A stretch of 64,000 nt of DNA from Helicostylum pulchrum. Lineage: Eukaryota > Mucoromycota > Mucoromycetes > Mucorales > Mucoraceae. The notes beneath the pieces are model-generated. The model did no database searches and was not told the origin of the DNA. It saw only the letters and a list, made by a program, of their open reading frames with translations. Both the position numbers and the translations under genes were made by a program. The stretch lies in NCBI GenBank assembly GCA_025677825.1, contig JAIXMO010000007.1, forward strand, positions 62,001-126,000, given 5' to 3'. This document shows positions 44,449 through 59,934 of this stretch, one piece after another (the first letter of the stretch is position 1; each line of letters opens with the position of its first letter).

Positions 44449-47400
44449 ATGGGGGCAAACTCCAGTAAAAATAGTGATGATCGATGGATTCATAAGAGAT
44501 CTAGTCATATAAGATCTGTACTATCAACAAAGAAAAAGGAAGAACCATTAGCAACGCAACCAGTGATAGCTGAACCAACGACGAAACGAATTACAGTTCA
44601 TTATGACCCACTTAAATCCAATAAGCAGAGAAGAAAGACATCACCCAAAGTGATATCTGGTATCAGTAACACGAGCGCGGATAATATGAGTAGTAGTGGT
44701 TGGACAACTTTATCGAATGATCCATTTTCACAGATTGAAGCAGTAAATACTTCAACATTTACTGAAATCACTGATCAATCTACCATTTCTCGAAAGTCAC
44801 TTTATCCAGTATTAGAATCTGACGATTATTTCTCCCCTTCTACACACTCATTATTATCTCCTATGAAATCTCAAGATATTTTAAACCAGCTTGTTCAACA
44901 ACCAACGCATGCTTACCATTTAATTAAAGATGCATATCAAAGAGCACAGCAACAAAATGACCAATATGATTGGAATCAATTCTATTTAGCAATGGAAGAA
45001 TATACCACCAAATCAAATTCACCTGTAGCTATTGTTTATTTAGCTAAATGTTTAATATCTGGTTTTGGTGTAAAAGCTGATACAAACAGAGGCTTTCAAT
45101 TATTAAAATCAAATCCATCATGTGAGACCACTTATGCTCTTGGTCATTGCTACTTACAAAAAGGAGAAAAACAAGCGGCCTTTCAATCATTTCAAACCGT
45201 TATGAATTACCCTATTCATAACCAATCTACTCAATTTACTATTGCTGAAGCTCAATGTAATGCTGCACGCATGTTATTTCAAGGTGAAGGTGTAGAACAA
45301 AACACAAAAAAGGCACTAGCTTTATTAATCAAAAGTGCTGAACATAATATGTAAATAATGATATAATATATAAAACTGTGATATTCAATTTAAAAAAAAA
45401 TTATTTTTAGGCGTGCACAGTTTTTTGTCGGTGTTCATTATGAAAGAGGGTCTGATTTAGCGCAAGATCTTGAAAAGGCAAAATACTATTATGGAAAGAG
45501 TGCGGACCAAGGTTATCCAGATGCACAAGCTGCATTAGGAAGCAGATTGATTGCTGACTCCAATTATGCAAAAGGAATTGAATGGCTTGAAAAATCTGTA
45601 CACATGGTAAAAAAAAAAAAATGATATCACTTATTATAAAAATAAATACATTAACCAAACTATTCCTTTTGTTGTCGTTGTTGCTGTGATTGTAGGGATG
45701 TAGTCGTGCGCACGTTCATTTAGGTATTTTATACGATAAAGGCGAAGGCATTGAACAAAGCGATGATATGGCTTTATTTCACTATAAAGCTGCTGTCGAA
45801 AACAACAACCATCCTGCGCAATACATTCTTGGTCTCGTATATTATTTCGGTAGATTAGGCCGACAAAAGAATCATAAGGAAGCCATACGTCTAATTAGAC
45901 TTGCTGCTATGGCTGGTTTACCTAACGCACAACGTGTGCTTGGTCAATTATATCAGCAAGGCAGCATTATTGAAAATACACAAGATCGAACACGTACCAA
46001 GAAAAACGAACGCGAAGCTATTCGATGGTTCCGTCGTGCCGCTACTGAAAAAGACGTTATCGCTATGGGCATCCTAGGAAAGTGCCATGAAAAGGGTACG
46101 GGCGTTGATATCGATTTTGAGAAAGCTTTAGGATATTATGCGAAAGCATCGGAACAAGCAAGTCCATTTGTAAATCATGCACAGATCGATCAAGCCTTGT
46201 TGTTACAGCGAATGGGTCGACACCCTGAAGCTTTTAAATTGTATTCTCTAGTATTGACTCAGGGTGTAGATGCTCAGTCGATTCAAACTGCTCAATTATC
46301 CGTAGCGAGGTACCATCTCTACCATGACATTGAAGGTGTCACTTATAACCCAAGTTTGGCGCATGCCATGTTTGTAGCACTGGTTGAAAAGACGAATGAT
46401 CCTCACGCCCATTATTGGTTAGGCTCTATCTATGACGAAGGTATTTCTGGATTATTTGAAATCGATCGACAAAAGGCATTTCACCACTTTACTATTGCTG
46501 CCAATGGTGGCGATAACGACGCTACATTTTTGGTATATACTTTAAAATATTTCCATATATTTTATTTAATGCGTAAAAAAAAAAATACTAATCACTAAAA
46601 AAAAAAAATAACAGGTTGCATACATGTTGTCGAATCATGTCATTCCACTGAAGGGTCCCGCAGACGCATTTCCTTGGTACGAAAAGGCCGCAGCAAAAGG
46701 ACACCGTATGTCCATGTACTCTGTCGGTCTTTGTCACTATAAAGGGATAGGAACAACACTCAGTTTGAATACTGCATTAGAATGGTTCGAAAAATCAGCA
46801 CGTTTAGGTGTATCGGATGCCATGTCATATATGAGTCGCATCTACCTTCAACAAATGGTCTCCTGTCATGAACCGACACTAGTGCAACAATATTTTGTCA
46901 AGGCCTGTCATTGGTTAAAGAAGGGCGCTGAAAAAGACGATACATATTCTCAACGTGAGCTTGGTAAAATCTATTTGACAGGCAAAGGCTTAACTACAGA
47001 TTACGCTTTGGCTTTTGACTTGCTACAAAAGGCTTCTTTAAAAAACGACGCTGAAGCAATTACTTTCTTGGGAGATTGTTATCATAAAGGAACTGGTACT
47101 GAAAAAGATTTAAATGTTGCTGTTGAACATTATTTACGTGCTGCTTCGTTAGGTTATCCATTGTAAGTTTATTCTATAAATCTAAAAATATTTATTTATT
47201 TATTTTTGTTGTTGTTATTAGTGCATTTTCCGCAGCAGCTGAATTATACTATGAAATTGGTAATTTGGAACTTGCATACGATTACTATTTACTTGCTTCT
47301 AAACAGCCAAAACTTGTCAACAACAAAATCGGTAAGATGGCACGCATGATGGTAGCTCGTCTTTCGCTTGGCCTTGTACCACCTATTCAATCCAACTTGT

Positions 47401-49857
47401 TACAACCTTTAACTACCCCAAGCATTACTGAACACGAATCATTCGAAATTCTTTCACAGCTCTCTATTCAAGATCAATTTCCTCAAGCGTTTCAACCACT
47501 AGGTTGTTGTTATTTAAATGGCACAGGTACTGATATTAACCCTTTACAAGCTATTTTCTGGTTCCGAAAATCTGCACAAGAACTCAATGACAGTATTGCC
47601 TATTTCAACCTTGCTGATATTTACGGTAGCGGACTTGTTCCTGGTGTTCCCGTCGATATTCCTTTAGCTTTATCTTACCTCGGTCAAAGTGCAGATATGG
47701 GATACACCGAAGCACAGTATCGTATGGGTATGATTTACCTTCATGGCGAATACGGTGTTGCTATTAACCAACGCACGGCAGCCAACTGGTTTAAATTAGC
47801 TGCTACTAAATTGCATGTCAATAGTATCTGGACACTTTCACAAATGGCTGGGCTTATCAACCAATCTGAACTTGAATTGCAGTACCAAAAGAAGGCGGCT
47901 TCACTAGGTCATGTTATTGCTATGCGAGTGATTGGAGAGAAATATCTTAAACAACTCGAGGTTCCATTTTTAAGTGCATTAATGCAGCAAGAATATCTTG
48001 AAGAAGCTCTTAAGTATTTACATATGGCAGGAGATGCTGGTGACACGGAATCCCTGGTGGTTTTAGGAAAGGCTTATAATAATTGTACGAAGACGCGAGT
48101 TAAATTTTCAGGGTCACCTCAACAACACCATTTACCAACCCCAAGCGATTTTGATCATGATGATGATGATGACGAAGAAGAAGAATCAAGGTTTCAATGT
48201 GAAGAAGATGAAAAGAATTTAGCTATTGAATGCTTTGAACGTGCTTCTGTTTTAGGTGATATTGAGGCAACAGTTTATGCTGCTGAAGCTTGGTATGAAC
48301 AAAAACAATATGCTGCTGCTTTAGAATTTTTTGAAAAGGCAGCAAGCCAGGGTAATGTACTTGCACGTTTCTTTTGCGCACGTTACTGTATTGAAGGTTA
48401 TGGTGGTAGTCAATTAAATCCCGAAAAAGGTTTTCAGGTTTGTTTTATTTACATACAAAAAAAAATCTTAGTTACTGTGGTACTAATTCTATTTATAGGA
48501 ACTCTTGATATGCGCCAATGAATTAAATTGCGTCCATGCGTATAACAATTTGGGACAATGTTACGAAAATGGAATTGGTACACCTAAAAATGATCAACTT
48601 GCATATGAATGGTATTGTCGCGCTGCCGAAATGACGCGTGATGCCGAAGCCTTTTATCGTATTGGTCAAATGTATCTTCAAGATAGAATCACTACTTCTT
48701 TAAACAAGGATTTAGAAGCTTGTAAAGTATTTGAGTTGGCTGTCAATGCTACTCCTGATAATCATGGTATGGCTTCTTATCAACTTGGTCTTTACTATTT
48801 AAAGGGTATCAAGGAACAAGATAATACTTTTGTATTACCACCTGATGTTTGTTTGTCGATCGAGTATTTTAGAACAGCATCTGACTTGAACGTTAAAGAA
48901 GCCATGTTCCAATTAGGTATTTTGTTCTTGAATGACGATTATACTCTTGAAGAGCAAGAAGAAGGTTTAACTAGATTAACTAATGCATCTGAACTTGGTT
49001 TAAAAGAAGCTCAATTTGAACTTGGCTTATTTTATCATCGTGGTAAAGAAGTTATTCTCAATGAACAAGAACAAGATGATGAAATTCGAGAAGATGAAGA
49101 AGATGAATGTATTCTCATTCCTCAAGATTTTGAAAAGGCCTATGATTTATTCTGTAGATCAGCGGCACAAAAGCATCCAACAGCTACTTATTACCTTGGT
49201 ATCTATCACCAACACGGTATTTTTGTTGCTCCAGATCTTGCTATTGCTTTAGAACAATTTGAAATCTCTGTCGAGTTATTTGAAAGGTACGATAGTCCAG
49301 ATCGTTGGCAAGCAGAATTTAATCTTGCTCGTATCTTGCATCAAGATTTATCAAGTCGTGCTCACGCATACGAATTATTCCAATCCTCTCATTTACATGC
49401 ACCTGACCAATTCAAGTTTCTTTCTCAAATTATGATTGCGCGTTACCACCTTTACGGTTGGGCCGATGTAAATATTCAAGCTGAAGAAGCCGCAGCTACT
49501 TTAATTCGATTTTCACAAGAAGAATTCGGATATCGTGTTTATTTACAAGTCGCTCAATGCTATGAACAAGGGTTAGGTGTCGCACAAGATTTGGCTCAAG
49601 CTTTTCACTGGTATGGCCAAGTCGTAAACAAATCTCAAACAGATAGTTTTGATCCTGCCATGGTGATGGATGAAGAAATTGAAGAAGATGAAGCCTGTGC
49701 CATGTTTAAATTGGCCGAATTCTATCGTCAAGGAATCGTCGTAACAAAAGATGAACAAAAGGCCGATAACTTGTATAACTTGGCGGCTAGAAAGGGGTCT
49801 CAAGACGCTCAAGATTATTTATCAATTATGCTCGAAAAAACTACTTTATATGATTAA
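44449..49857 (+). CDS. Very large Sel1-repeat protein with N-myristoylation signal
   Basis: Six exons (44449-45350, 45411-45606, 45696-46532, 46615-47162, 47222-48437, 48499-49857) join in frame to 1,685 residues. It starts MGANSSKNSDD, a good N-myristoylation signal. After a disordered Ser/Thr-rich 150 residues, the rest is a nearly continuous series of Sel1-like (TPR-type) repeats of about 36 residues, e.g. AQRVLGQLYQQG and AMGILGKCHEKGTGV. Two acidic loops interrupt the solenoid near the C-terminal third. Sel1-repeat proteins act as scaffolds; fungal ones include Chs4/Skt5 chitin synthase activators and Hrd3. The protein lacks a C-terminal CaaX box (ends KTTLYD) and is more than twice as long as Skt5, so a direct chitin synthase role is uncertain. 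Repeat count was not computed; more than 25 seem present. Confidence 0.9.
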
Positions 49858-51170
49858 CTGTAACAACACACACTCACACACATAACACATTCGTTTTTCC
49901 CCACTGTATATACAATAACTTATTATTAACCCCCACTCTACACACACAATGCTATCTATCATTTATCTTTTTGTATTTATATATCTACTTATCATATTCC
50001 CTTTCCAAAAAATAAAATAAAGAGAATTATCTATCTAATAAAAATTAAAAAAATTTGACTATTCGAAAATTAGTTTGTAACATTTCTAAAAAATGTTGGT
50101 TTTCTGTCTTTTGTTTGTTTGCATATTTCTAACGCTATCGTACAGGATAAGATTGACAAAAGAACTATCAGGGATCGTTGTTTCAGTTTATTAAAAACAG
50201 CAACTTTTTTTTGGTTTTAAATATTTACTGATCTTGTGTATGTGTACCGCACTAAAAAAAATGAACAATGAATATGTACTTTTTTTTTTTTTTTTTGCTT
50301 TACACAAATAATGACGATAGTATAAAAAAAAAAGCAAAATACACAAGTTTGGAAATACTTTGCATATCTATCACGTTTCAAAGAGATTTTCTCCGTCATT
50401 TGACTGACGGTTCACACTAAGAGCGTATCCTGCTGAGGGGTCAACTGGGGACATTTTTATGTAAATATTGCTACGCCAAGGAAACAGGTTATATTTAACA
50501 TATTTTTTCCGTTTTTGTCCTTCAAACGTTAGTTTAGAATTAGTCTAATGCAATAAACGCCATCTTTATGCAAATAGACGCAAAAATGGGATTATAGGGT
50601 TAATTTTTTTTCCGTTACGCCAGAAAAAGTTTATGTATTGGTTCGGATCAAATAACAAAGACGTACTTATTCGATAGCCCTTATTGCTTAAAGCATGGTT
50701 TCAAAATATCTGCATCAAAAGTATTTTATCTATTGGCTGGGTGATCTATTTCTTTTTTTTTTACGAACTATTTGGAAGTATTTTTTTTAATTGGTTTTAC
50801 GTTATTCGATCTAATACTTTTTTTTTTAAAAAAAAAACGATTGCGTTAGAATTGCTTCCTAGTAAATGCATATTCAGAGTTTTCTTTATTCTTTTTTGTT
50901 TCTAGACACTCTTGCTAGCTTTTTTTTGGGCGGGCTGATTGCGGCTTATACTTTCCCGGAAAAAAAAATTCATGCGTGTATCAATTTGGAAGATATACTA
51001 ACAGTAAACATAGAAGCGGCGTTAACTTTGAACTATGGTATCAGAAATATATAAAACTCTTTCGGAACTAGTTCATAGTAGTCATGTAATTTATTAAATA
51101 TTAAAAAGAGCATATTGATCAACATACTAACGTAGGTGTTTCGGAAAAAAAAAGGGGGAGGAGGTGTTTG
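49858..51170. other. Convergent intergenic region
   Basis: 1.3 kb between the stop of the Sel1-repeat gene (+) and that of the hydratase-fold gene (-). The left 130 bp look like a 3' UTR with CA repeats. Open frames at 50684-51054 are Phe-rich. No gene seen. Confidence 0.5.
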
Positions 51171-53097
51171 TTATTGAGTAGTAAAAGTAGATGAAATAGC
51201 ATCATGATGTTTATTGCATAATAAATCAATTCGTTTCGGTGAACTACGAATAATCTCCCCGACTTCTTGTCGAACACCGTACTTGTTATTTCTGTTGTTT
51301 ACAAACCACGAAATCAGGTCTTGATCAGTTTTAATATCGTAGCATTGTTTTGCTAATGCAACTTCTGTCTCCGACGGCAACCCATACTCTCGACATTGCG
51401 TTGTAGAGTAACAATCTCTTTCTTTTGAAAACAGATCAAGCTTTCTTTTAGCGTTAGCATAAATATACTGTATTTCAATATCCCTTTCCACGTCAACTTC
51501 ATAAGGATCAGAGATGGTCCACTTAGCTTCTTGTTTTTTAAAAACAGTTGATATAATACCATTATAAAAATCTGGTTGATACTAAAAAAAAAGAAAGAAT
51601 GGAATGTTAGTTAAACTAATTTGATGAAAATAAAAATTTATACAAACAGCTGAAGACTGCCATCCAATATGTTCCATTCGAAGACATTCTGATAAAGTCA
51701 TTTTAGACGCTTTATTTAAATGTTCCAAAGTAAGTGCTACAGCAACAGGAGACCCTTTATTTATTTGATCAATTGCTTCTAACGAAAACCTAGACCCTTC
51801 TTTTTCTAAAGCACGTGTAATCTCATTAACAGTGTTGAACTTGAAACATCTATTATTTTTTTAAAAACAGTTAAGAGATTTTTATGTATTAAAATATAAA
51901 TTCTATTGTCTTACTGTTCAATAATTCTTCTATTTGGACCATGTAAAGTGTTGCTAAAAGGTTTATGACCAGGTTTAACAGAAAACTGTTCAATTGTAGT
52001 ATTGATAGTATCTTGCGTTGGTTTATAAAGATTTACTAGTTTATCTTCCAAGCAGTCTAAACGGTTAGCAGGCACGAAATGCGTTGCTAATCCAGAGAAT
52101 CTATTGTGAAAAAAAAAAATTTAGTTGGTGAAATTAAAAAAAAAAAAGTGGTAAAATATATGTATTACAATGCATCTTCTGCCACCAGGGTTTTACCACA
52201 CAAGGCAATGTATTTTCCCAGTTGTCCATTTAATCGAGAAAGATAAAAACTGGAACCAGTATCACAGAAATGACCGAACCTGGTCTCGGGCATACCCATC
52301 CTTGTATGTTCAGTTGCGATGCTAAAATGAGAAAAAGCACTTATGCTACATCCAGTACCCACTGATAAATTTATCTTAGTACATACTTACTCAAAAATAT
52401 ACAGAAAAAAATTATACCTGTAATTCCGTTCATAAAAGAAACCAAAGGAGTTTGCATAGTACCGATAAAATGCATCAAATCATGAAGTGTATCTATAAAG
52501 TAATCTAGTTCATACTTCCTAGAAAGATTTTGGATTGCACCAGCCACAACTATAAATAATACTTTAGTATGTTATTTTTTTTTTAAGAAAAAGGAAAGAA
52601 ATTGTTTTTACATTTAAGATCAGCCCCTGCGCTCAATGCTCTTCCTCTACCTTTCAAAAGAACAAGATCGACCTTGTCAGAATTTTCCCATGCCTATTTT
52701 TTTTTCGTAACAAACAATGTTAAATATTCTTACAATAAAGAAAAAAGTTTTATATCAAAAAGAATTTACCTTGAGGCGAGGGAACATGATATCAAACATG
52801 GGGTTATTAATAGAGTTGAGTTGCTTAGGTCTATTAAGCACAATGGTACGACTACACTTGTTTGATTCTACCAATACAGGAGGTCCCTATTACATTATCA
52901 GTTTCTTTTCCAATTAAAGGTTAAGTAAAGTCATTACTTCAACATCAGCAATATCAAGAGCGGTTTGAGAGATCTAATTTTGAATGTACTATTTAATAAA
53001 AAAGCTAGTATGTTTATAATTTAATGCTCACCGATCTTTTCTGAATGGATGAAAAAGACTGAAACTTATATTGGCGAGCTATAATTGATCTAATCAT
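51171..53097 (-). CDS. HIBCH-like hydrolase / mitoribosomal mS47 (crotonase fold)
   Basis: Nine exons (53032-53097, 52938-52973, 52770-52886, 52612-52693, 52418-52549, 52169-52361, 51915-52100, 51648-51849, 51171-51581) join in frame to 474 residues. The first 22 residues (starts MIRSIIARQYKFQSF) look like a mitochondrial presequence. The crotonase fold shows RPKQLNSINN, KGRGRALSAGADLK and MPETRFGHFCDTG. The Glu and Asp of the HIBCH active site in the last motif are kept. However, the glycine-rich oxyanion loops are altered: SAGAD in place of the usual CAGGD, GTGCSIS for GGGVGLS, and DTGSS for DVGGG. HIBCH cleaves 3-hydroxyisobutyryl-CoA in valine breakdown; the yeast relative Ehd3 is also mitoribosomal protein mS47. 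The weakened loops make a mainly structural role plausible. Confidence 0.83.
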
Positions 53098-54230
53098 TTA
53101 TTAATTGCTTTTTTTAAAAAAAAACTATCACTATACAATGCTTCTTGTTACTAGGTATTTATACCTTATATATGTTCTTTAATTGAACGTGTGATATCTT
53201 ACACAGTAATGCAGTATGAGCTAACAGAGTATCTTAAATGTTATTGTACTTTGAATTGGCCTATTAAGTTTTATATATTAGTAGCGTAAAACGGACAATC
53301 TTGTATATACTTCAAACGAGGCACAAGTTACGATTCTGCATATTAGATAGGCTAAGGAGTGCATAACAAAAAAAAAAAGGACTTTTATATAACATATACG
53401 ATTGGTAGTTAGTAAATAAGCTCGATAAAAAAAAGAAGAGATATGACTTATATTTCATTCTTAGCTACACGAAGGAACCAAAAAGAATAATCAAGCGAGT
53501 AATGCAAAAAAAATATAGATCATCTTAAATAGTTCGGATCTATGTTAGCAATCGCGAACGTAGATTTAAGATGACGGCTATTTAGCTACCATAAACGTGC
53601 AATTAAAATCGGCATTTACATCAAAGTTGGAATAAAAGTTTTAGAATTAAAATATTTCCCGTTACCATCTATGAGGAGCGCCGTTGATTAATTCATATGA
53701 AAACTTTAAAAAGTCTTGACGTTCCAGTATTTTATATGGTTTCTGATGAAAATAGATGAACTTGATCTTTAATTGAAGTTTGATAGATATACTTATCGAC
53801 TTTATACCATTGGAGTCTTTTTTGCCGAAAATCTATTAAACATAAGTCTATCCGTGTCTTCTTTCATGCTATAGTGCCCGGGTAAATTTTACAAAAGTCT
53901 AGGCAATCAGTAGCGGAAAATTGATTAGGCATACTGAATGTTTACTGTCATAGGTGCAGGCTGTCTTATGTATTCAATAAAGTGTAATTACTGCTGCTTA
54001 TCTCAAACATGTATATTCTTATTACATCCACACGAGGTTACATATTAGGAAAGTATACCTGTACAATGATGATGATGACTAGGCTAGTTTAATACGCTAG
54101 CCAAAAGGAAAAAAAGAGGGACATAATTGATTATATACATTATTATTTTTATTGCTAATTTCAATATAAATATACATTCTAATTTGTAGCATTCAATCCT
54201 TCAGCAGTACACCTATAAATATTGTAGTTT
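53098..54230. other. Intergenic, AT-rich
   Basis: 1.1 kb between the start of the hydratase-fold gene and the DBP2 stop, both on the minus strand. No supported gene, TIR or RNA. Numerous stop codons in all frames. Confidence 0.5.
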
Positions 54231-56712
<2,482 letters not shown>

Positions 56713-57300
56713 TATTGACTTTTTCTTTGATCTAAAGAAAAAAAGATTTTTTTTTTTTGCTATTTTTTTTTCTCCTTTAAAAAGGTTGGAAAAAGTCGCA
56801 GTTATTTTTTAAAGCCAAAAAAAAAATCAGCCACAATTTAAATTGGTGACCAATAAAGGGAGTCTTTCTTGTTCATCGATTGATTGGCTCGTTTTTAGCG
56901 TAAACTGCATGAGGTCTTAGGGGGAGAGAGGGTGCGTTTGTCTCGTGAGGTGACTGTCTTTCCTCTTTTTTTTTTCTTTCCTTTTATCTTGGTTTCATGG
57001 GGGGAGTGTGTTCATAGATTTATAGTTTTGATACTTGACCAACCAAAAAGAAATTAGTGTAGTTTTTATCATTTTTTTTACAAAGAAAAAGAAGATGAAA
57101 AGGCCATGCTTTTTTTTTTACTTTGAAAAGAAATATTGTTAAAGAAAGGGATGTTCAAAGGGAAAATCATAACGCGATGTGTATAAAAGCTCAAAAAGAA
57201 AGTTTCCAGAATAACTGAGATTTAAAAAAGTTTAAAAAAAGGCATGAATTTGCATATTTTTTTTTTATAGTTTTTTTTCTTTCTTGTAAATAACACAACT
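56713..57300. promoter_or_regulatory. Divergent promoter, DBP2 / receptor-like gene
   Basis: 588 bp between start codons facing away from each other. It contains CCAAT on one strand (around 56851) and the TATAAAA listed next. T and A tracts abound. Confidence 0.5.
57182..57188 (+). promoter_or_regulatory. TATAAAA box upstream of the receptor-like gene
   Basis: TATAAAA preceded by GTG and followed by GC, 113 bp upstream of the ATG at 57301, a usual TATA-to-ATG distance. The surrounding context is less AT-monotonous than average, which helps a little. Confidence 0.4.
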
Positions 57301-58684
57301 ATGTCAGAATCTATGAATATTTTTGATAGACTGGCTTCAGGAGAACAAAAGTATCCCGAGATTATTAAAGCAGCTGTTATAACATCTTCTATATCCATTT
57401 TTTCATGTATATTAATCATCTTGTCATACATTTACCTAAAAACTTATCATTCCAACAAAGCAAACCGAGTATCATTACGTTGTGTATTTCTAGCTAGCAT
57501 AATGAACTTGATAAACTCTACATTTAACATATTTACTCTGCTACAGTGCGGTAATACAACATTATGCAAGGCAAGTTCGGTCGTTACCATGTTTTCTCGT
57601 GTGATGGGTGCTGCCTTTTTAACAATTGTGGGTATCAACTTGGTACTGGTGTTCGTTTTTAATGTTGCTTATACTGCTAACCAGCTCGAACGTATCTACT
57701 ATCCTGGTACGCTGTTGTTTGGTCTTATTACTGCCATCTTACCTATCGTCGATCTATTCAAAAACCATAATGAAAAAACTGAATACTCTCATTACTATTC
57801 TTGCTACCATTATACTTACTATCATCGACTATTTGATAAAAGTGACTTATTATGGGTAAGTTTTAGATGCGTACATAAATAAAGCAATTATATGTATATT
57901 GACCTTTGTATTTTAATTCAGATTTGGTTTTACACATTTTTATTCTTCTGTATTTTTGTTGCAGCATCATGCTCAGTTATTGCATCTATCAAATTATTAA
58001 GAGAGCGCAATATGCTTATTAAGAAATTCGCTAGTTCTAATATGATTAATGTCACATCTGACGCTGAAATTCAAAAATACGTTCGTAACCAATCTAGCAT
58101 TTTTAGAAAAGTTGTGTCCAGATGCGTCTTATATCCTTTAGGTAAAAAATACCTTTTTTTTTTACCACATGTTTTTTTTTTGACGTTTAAAACTAATACT
58201 TTTTGTAGTTCCATTAATTTCTAGTATTTGGGGTTTCGTAAATCAAATGGTTCTTTTAGATCCCAACGTAAGATTTAATGTTGGCTATACACTTTCCATA
58301 TTGGATGTCATCTTTAGTAGTTTACAAGGTTTCTTCGTTGCCATTGTTTTCTTTAGTGATCCAGGAATGATTGAAATCTTTACAACCGCTTACAAAGACC
58401 GAAAAGAGCAGTTCCGTAAAATGCAAGGTCCTATTCGATTAAGTGTCTCAAGACATCCTCTATTAGCTACTACTCGTACCGAGTCTTATGATACTTCTTT
58501 TTCTGAAAAACCAGGTGAAGAAATTTTAACAGAGACAGTTGATTCCGATAGTACTGCAGTGATGTCTTCTTTATATAGTCAATGTGATCAACAAGTGCTG
58601 CGACCCCCTAGTGCTTATTCTCCCAGACCACCGCATCGTAACTCTGCTCAATTACCTCTAGACCCAGAAGCTGCAGTTTCTTGA
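57301..58684 (+). CDS. Seven-helix membrane protein, GPCR-like (Git3/cAMP-receptor-like)
   Basis: Three exons (57301-57855, 57922-58141, 58209-58684) join in frame to 416 residues. Hydrophobic helices can be placed at about residues 22-45, 58-80, 95-120, 135-152, 186-210, 245-262 and 275-300. Helix 3 includes GAAFLTIVGINLVLVFVFN. The long loop between helices 5 and 6 is basic (LLRERNMLIKKF), as in receptors that couple to G proteins. The 110-residue cytoplasmic tail is Ser/Thr/Pro-rich. This outline fits fungal cAMP-receptor-like or Git3-type GPCRs, which sense nutrients and signal through G-alpha to cAMP. Ligand and exact class are not recognisable by eye. A tail rich in phosphorylation sites suggests desensitisation. 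Confidence 0.72.
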
Positions 58685-58798
58685 TTCCTGTCATTTCCTT
58701 GTTTTAAAAATATATTTGATACCTATTTTTTTTTGCATACTTTTTCATTTTTTTTATTATTTATTTGTTTATAGTAAATAAAGTATCACTTTTTATTA

Positions 58799-59239
58799 TT
58801 AAATGTTATCTTCAACTAAAGGACCTTCCGTATCTCCATCATAGCCTGATGAAGGAGTAGGTAACTCCTCCTTTCTCGAAAGTCGAGCAGAGACAGATGG
58901 ACTTTGAATGTTTTTATACAATGGAGAAGTAAATTCAGCCCTTGGTATGACATGGTGGCGTTTTGTTGATACGTGAGGAATAGTGGTATTACTATCAGTA
59001 CTACTGTTACCACTACTCATCCTGCGATGACTGGCTTTACACTTTTTATAATCGAGTATACCGCCAGGTAATGATTTTTTTGGTGCCTCTTCCTTTTCTT
59101 CTTCTTCTTCTTCCCCTTCTTCTTCTTCTTCTGCCATAGAAGAAGCAGACGCTTCCATGCCTGATTCATAATCATCTATAAATCCTATCGAACTAGTACG
59201 AAGTGGTGAAAACGGTATTTGACTCACTCTATCAACCAT
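58799..59239 (-). CDS. Acidic, disordered protein of unknown function
   Basis: A single open frame of 146 residues. An acidic Glu run (residues about 37-50) is followed by KKSLPGGILDYKKCKASHRR, then Ser-rich, Arg-rich sequence with SP/TP sites (SPLR, TSPL, QSPS, PTPS). No domain is recognised. Composition and lack of Phe/Leu noise suggest a real gene. It converges on the receptor-like gene with 114 bp between stops. SP/TP sites suggest regulation by a proline-directed kinase, which is inference. Confidence 0.6.
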   Translation of the reverse strand: MVDRVSQIPFSPLRTSSIGFIDDYESGMEASASSMAEEEEEGEEEEEEKEEAPKKSLPGGILDYKKCKASHRRMSSGNSSTDSNTTIPHVSTKRHHVIPRAEFTSPLYKNIQSPSVSARLSRKEELPTPSSGYDGDTEGPLVEDNI

Positions 59240-59934
59240 AGCATATATATATATATATAAAAGATGAAAAGAAACGAAACGAAAAAAAAAAAAAAGAAAA
59301 AAGTAAAATCAAAAATCTGTAGGTCAGGTGGATCACACAGTCACTTTATGCATTTTCTTCGTTTTTAAAAAGAGCTGCTTTCCCCCCCCCCCCCAAAAAA
59401 AAAGACAAGTAATACGCTCCCATAATAAATAAGCGAAAACGTCTGGACAGGTAACCTGAGGCACGCGATTATTTTCTACTTGCACACCCAAAAAGAATAC
59501 ACGATTCTTACAGGTACTTGATTTATCGCTAATAAAGGCTTCCAAGTTATTGATTAAAAGTGTGTTTATGAAACTACATTTTCGAATATCTTGTTTATTT
59601 CACAGATTTAACTAATATGCGCCTCAAGCAAAAAAGTATATTCCCGACCCTAGCTTGTCTATAGCCAAAATGTTTTGCTGTTGTAAAGAATAACACCTTC
59701 ATAAAACTTTCACTTTGTACAACGTCATGATGATCCCATATTCTCTTGTTTAAATAACCGCACGCCATGCAAAGCAACCTTAGTTTTTTTTTTGCACCAA
59801 TCGAAAGAAAAAATGCCATTCTTTGTTGGAACTACGCATGACATCACTGAAACTGAATATAAAACTCAAAACGTTTCTCCTTTTTTTTTACGACTTTTTA
59901 ATCTTTCTTTTTCTAAAAAGTCGTTTATAAAAAA
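59240..59934. other. Divergent intergenic region
   Basis: 695 bp between the acidic-protein gene (-) and the PLDc_N gene (+). It contains a C11/A11 homopolymer junction near 59383-59403 and a TA repeat at 59245-59258. No other gene supported. Confidence 0.5.
59858..59864 (+). promoter_or_regulatory. TATAAAA box upstream of PLDc_N gene
   Basis: TATAAAA 71 bp upstream of the ATG at 59935, in an ACTGAA context. Confidence 0.4.
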
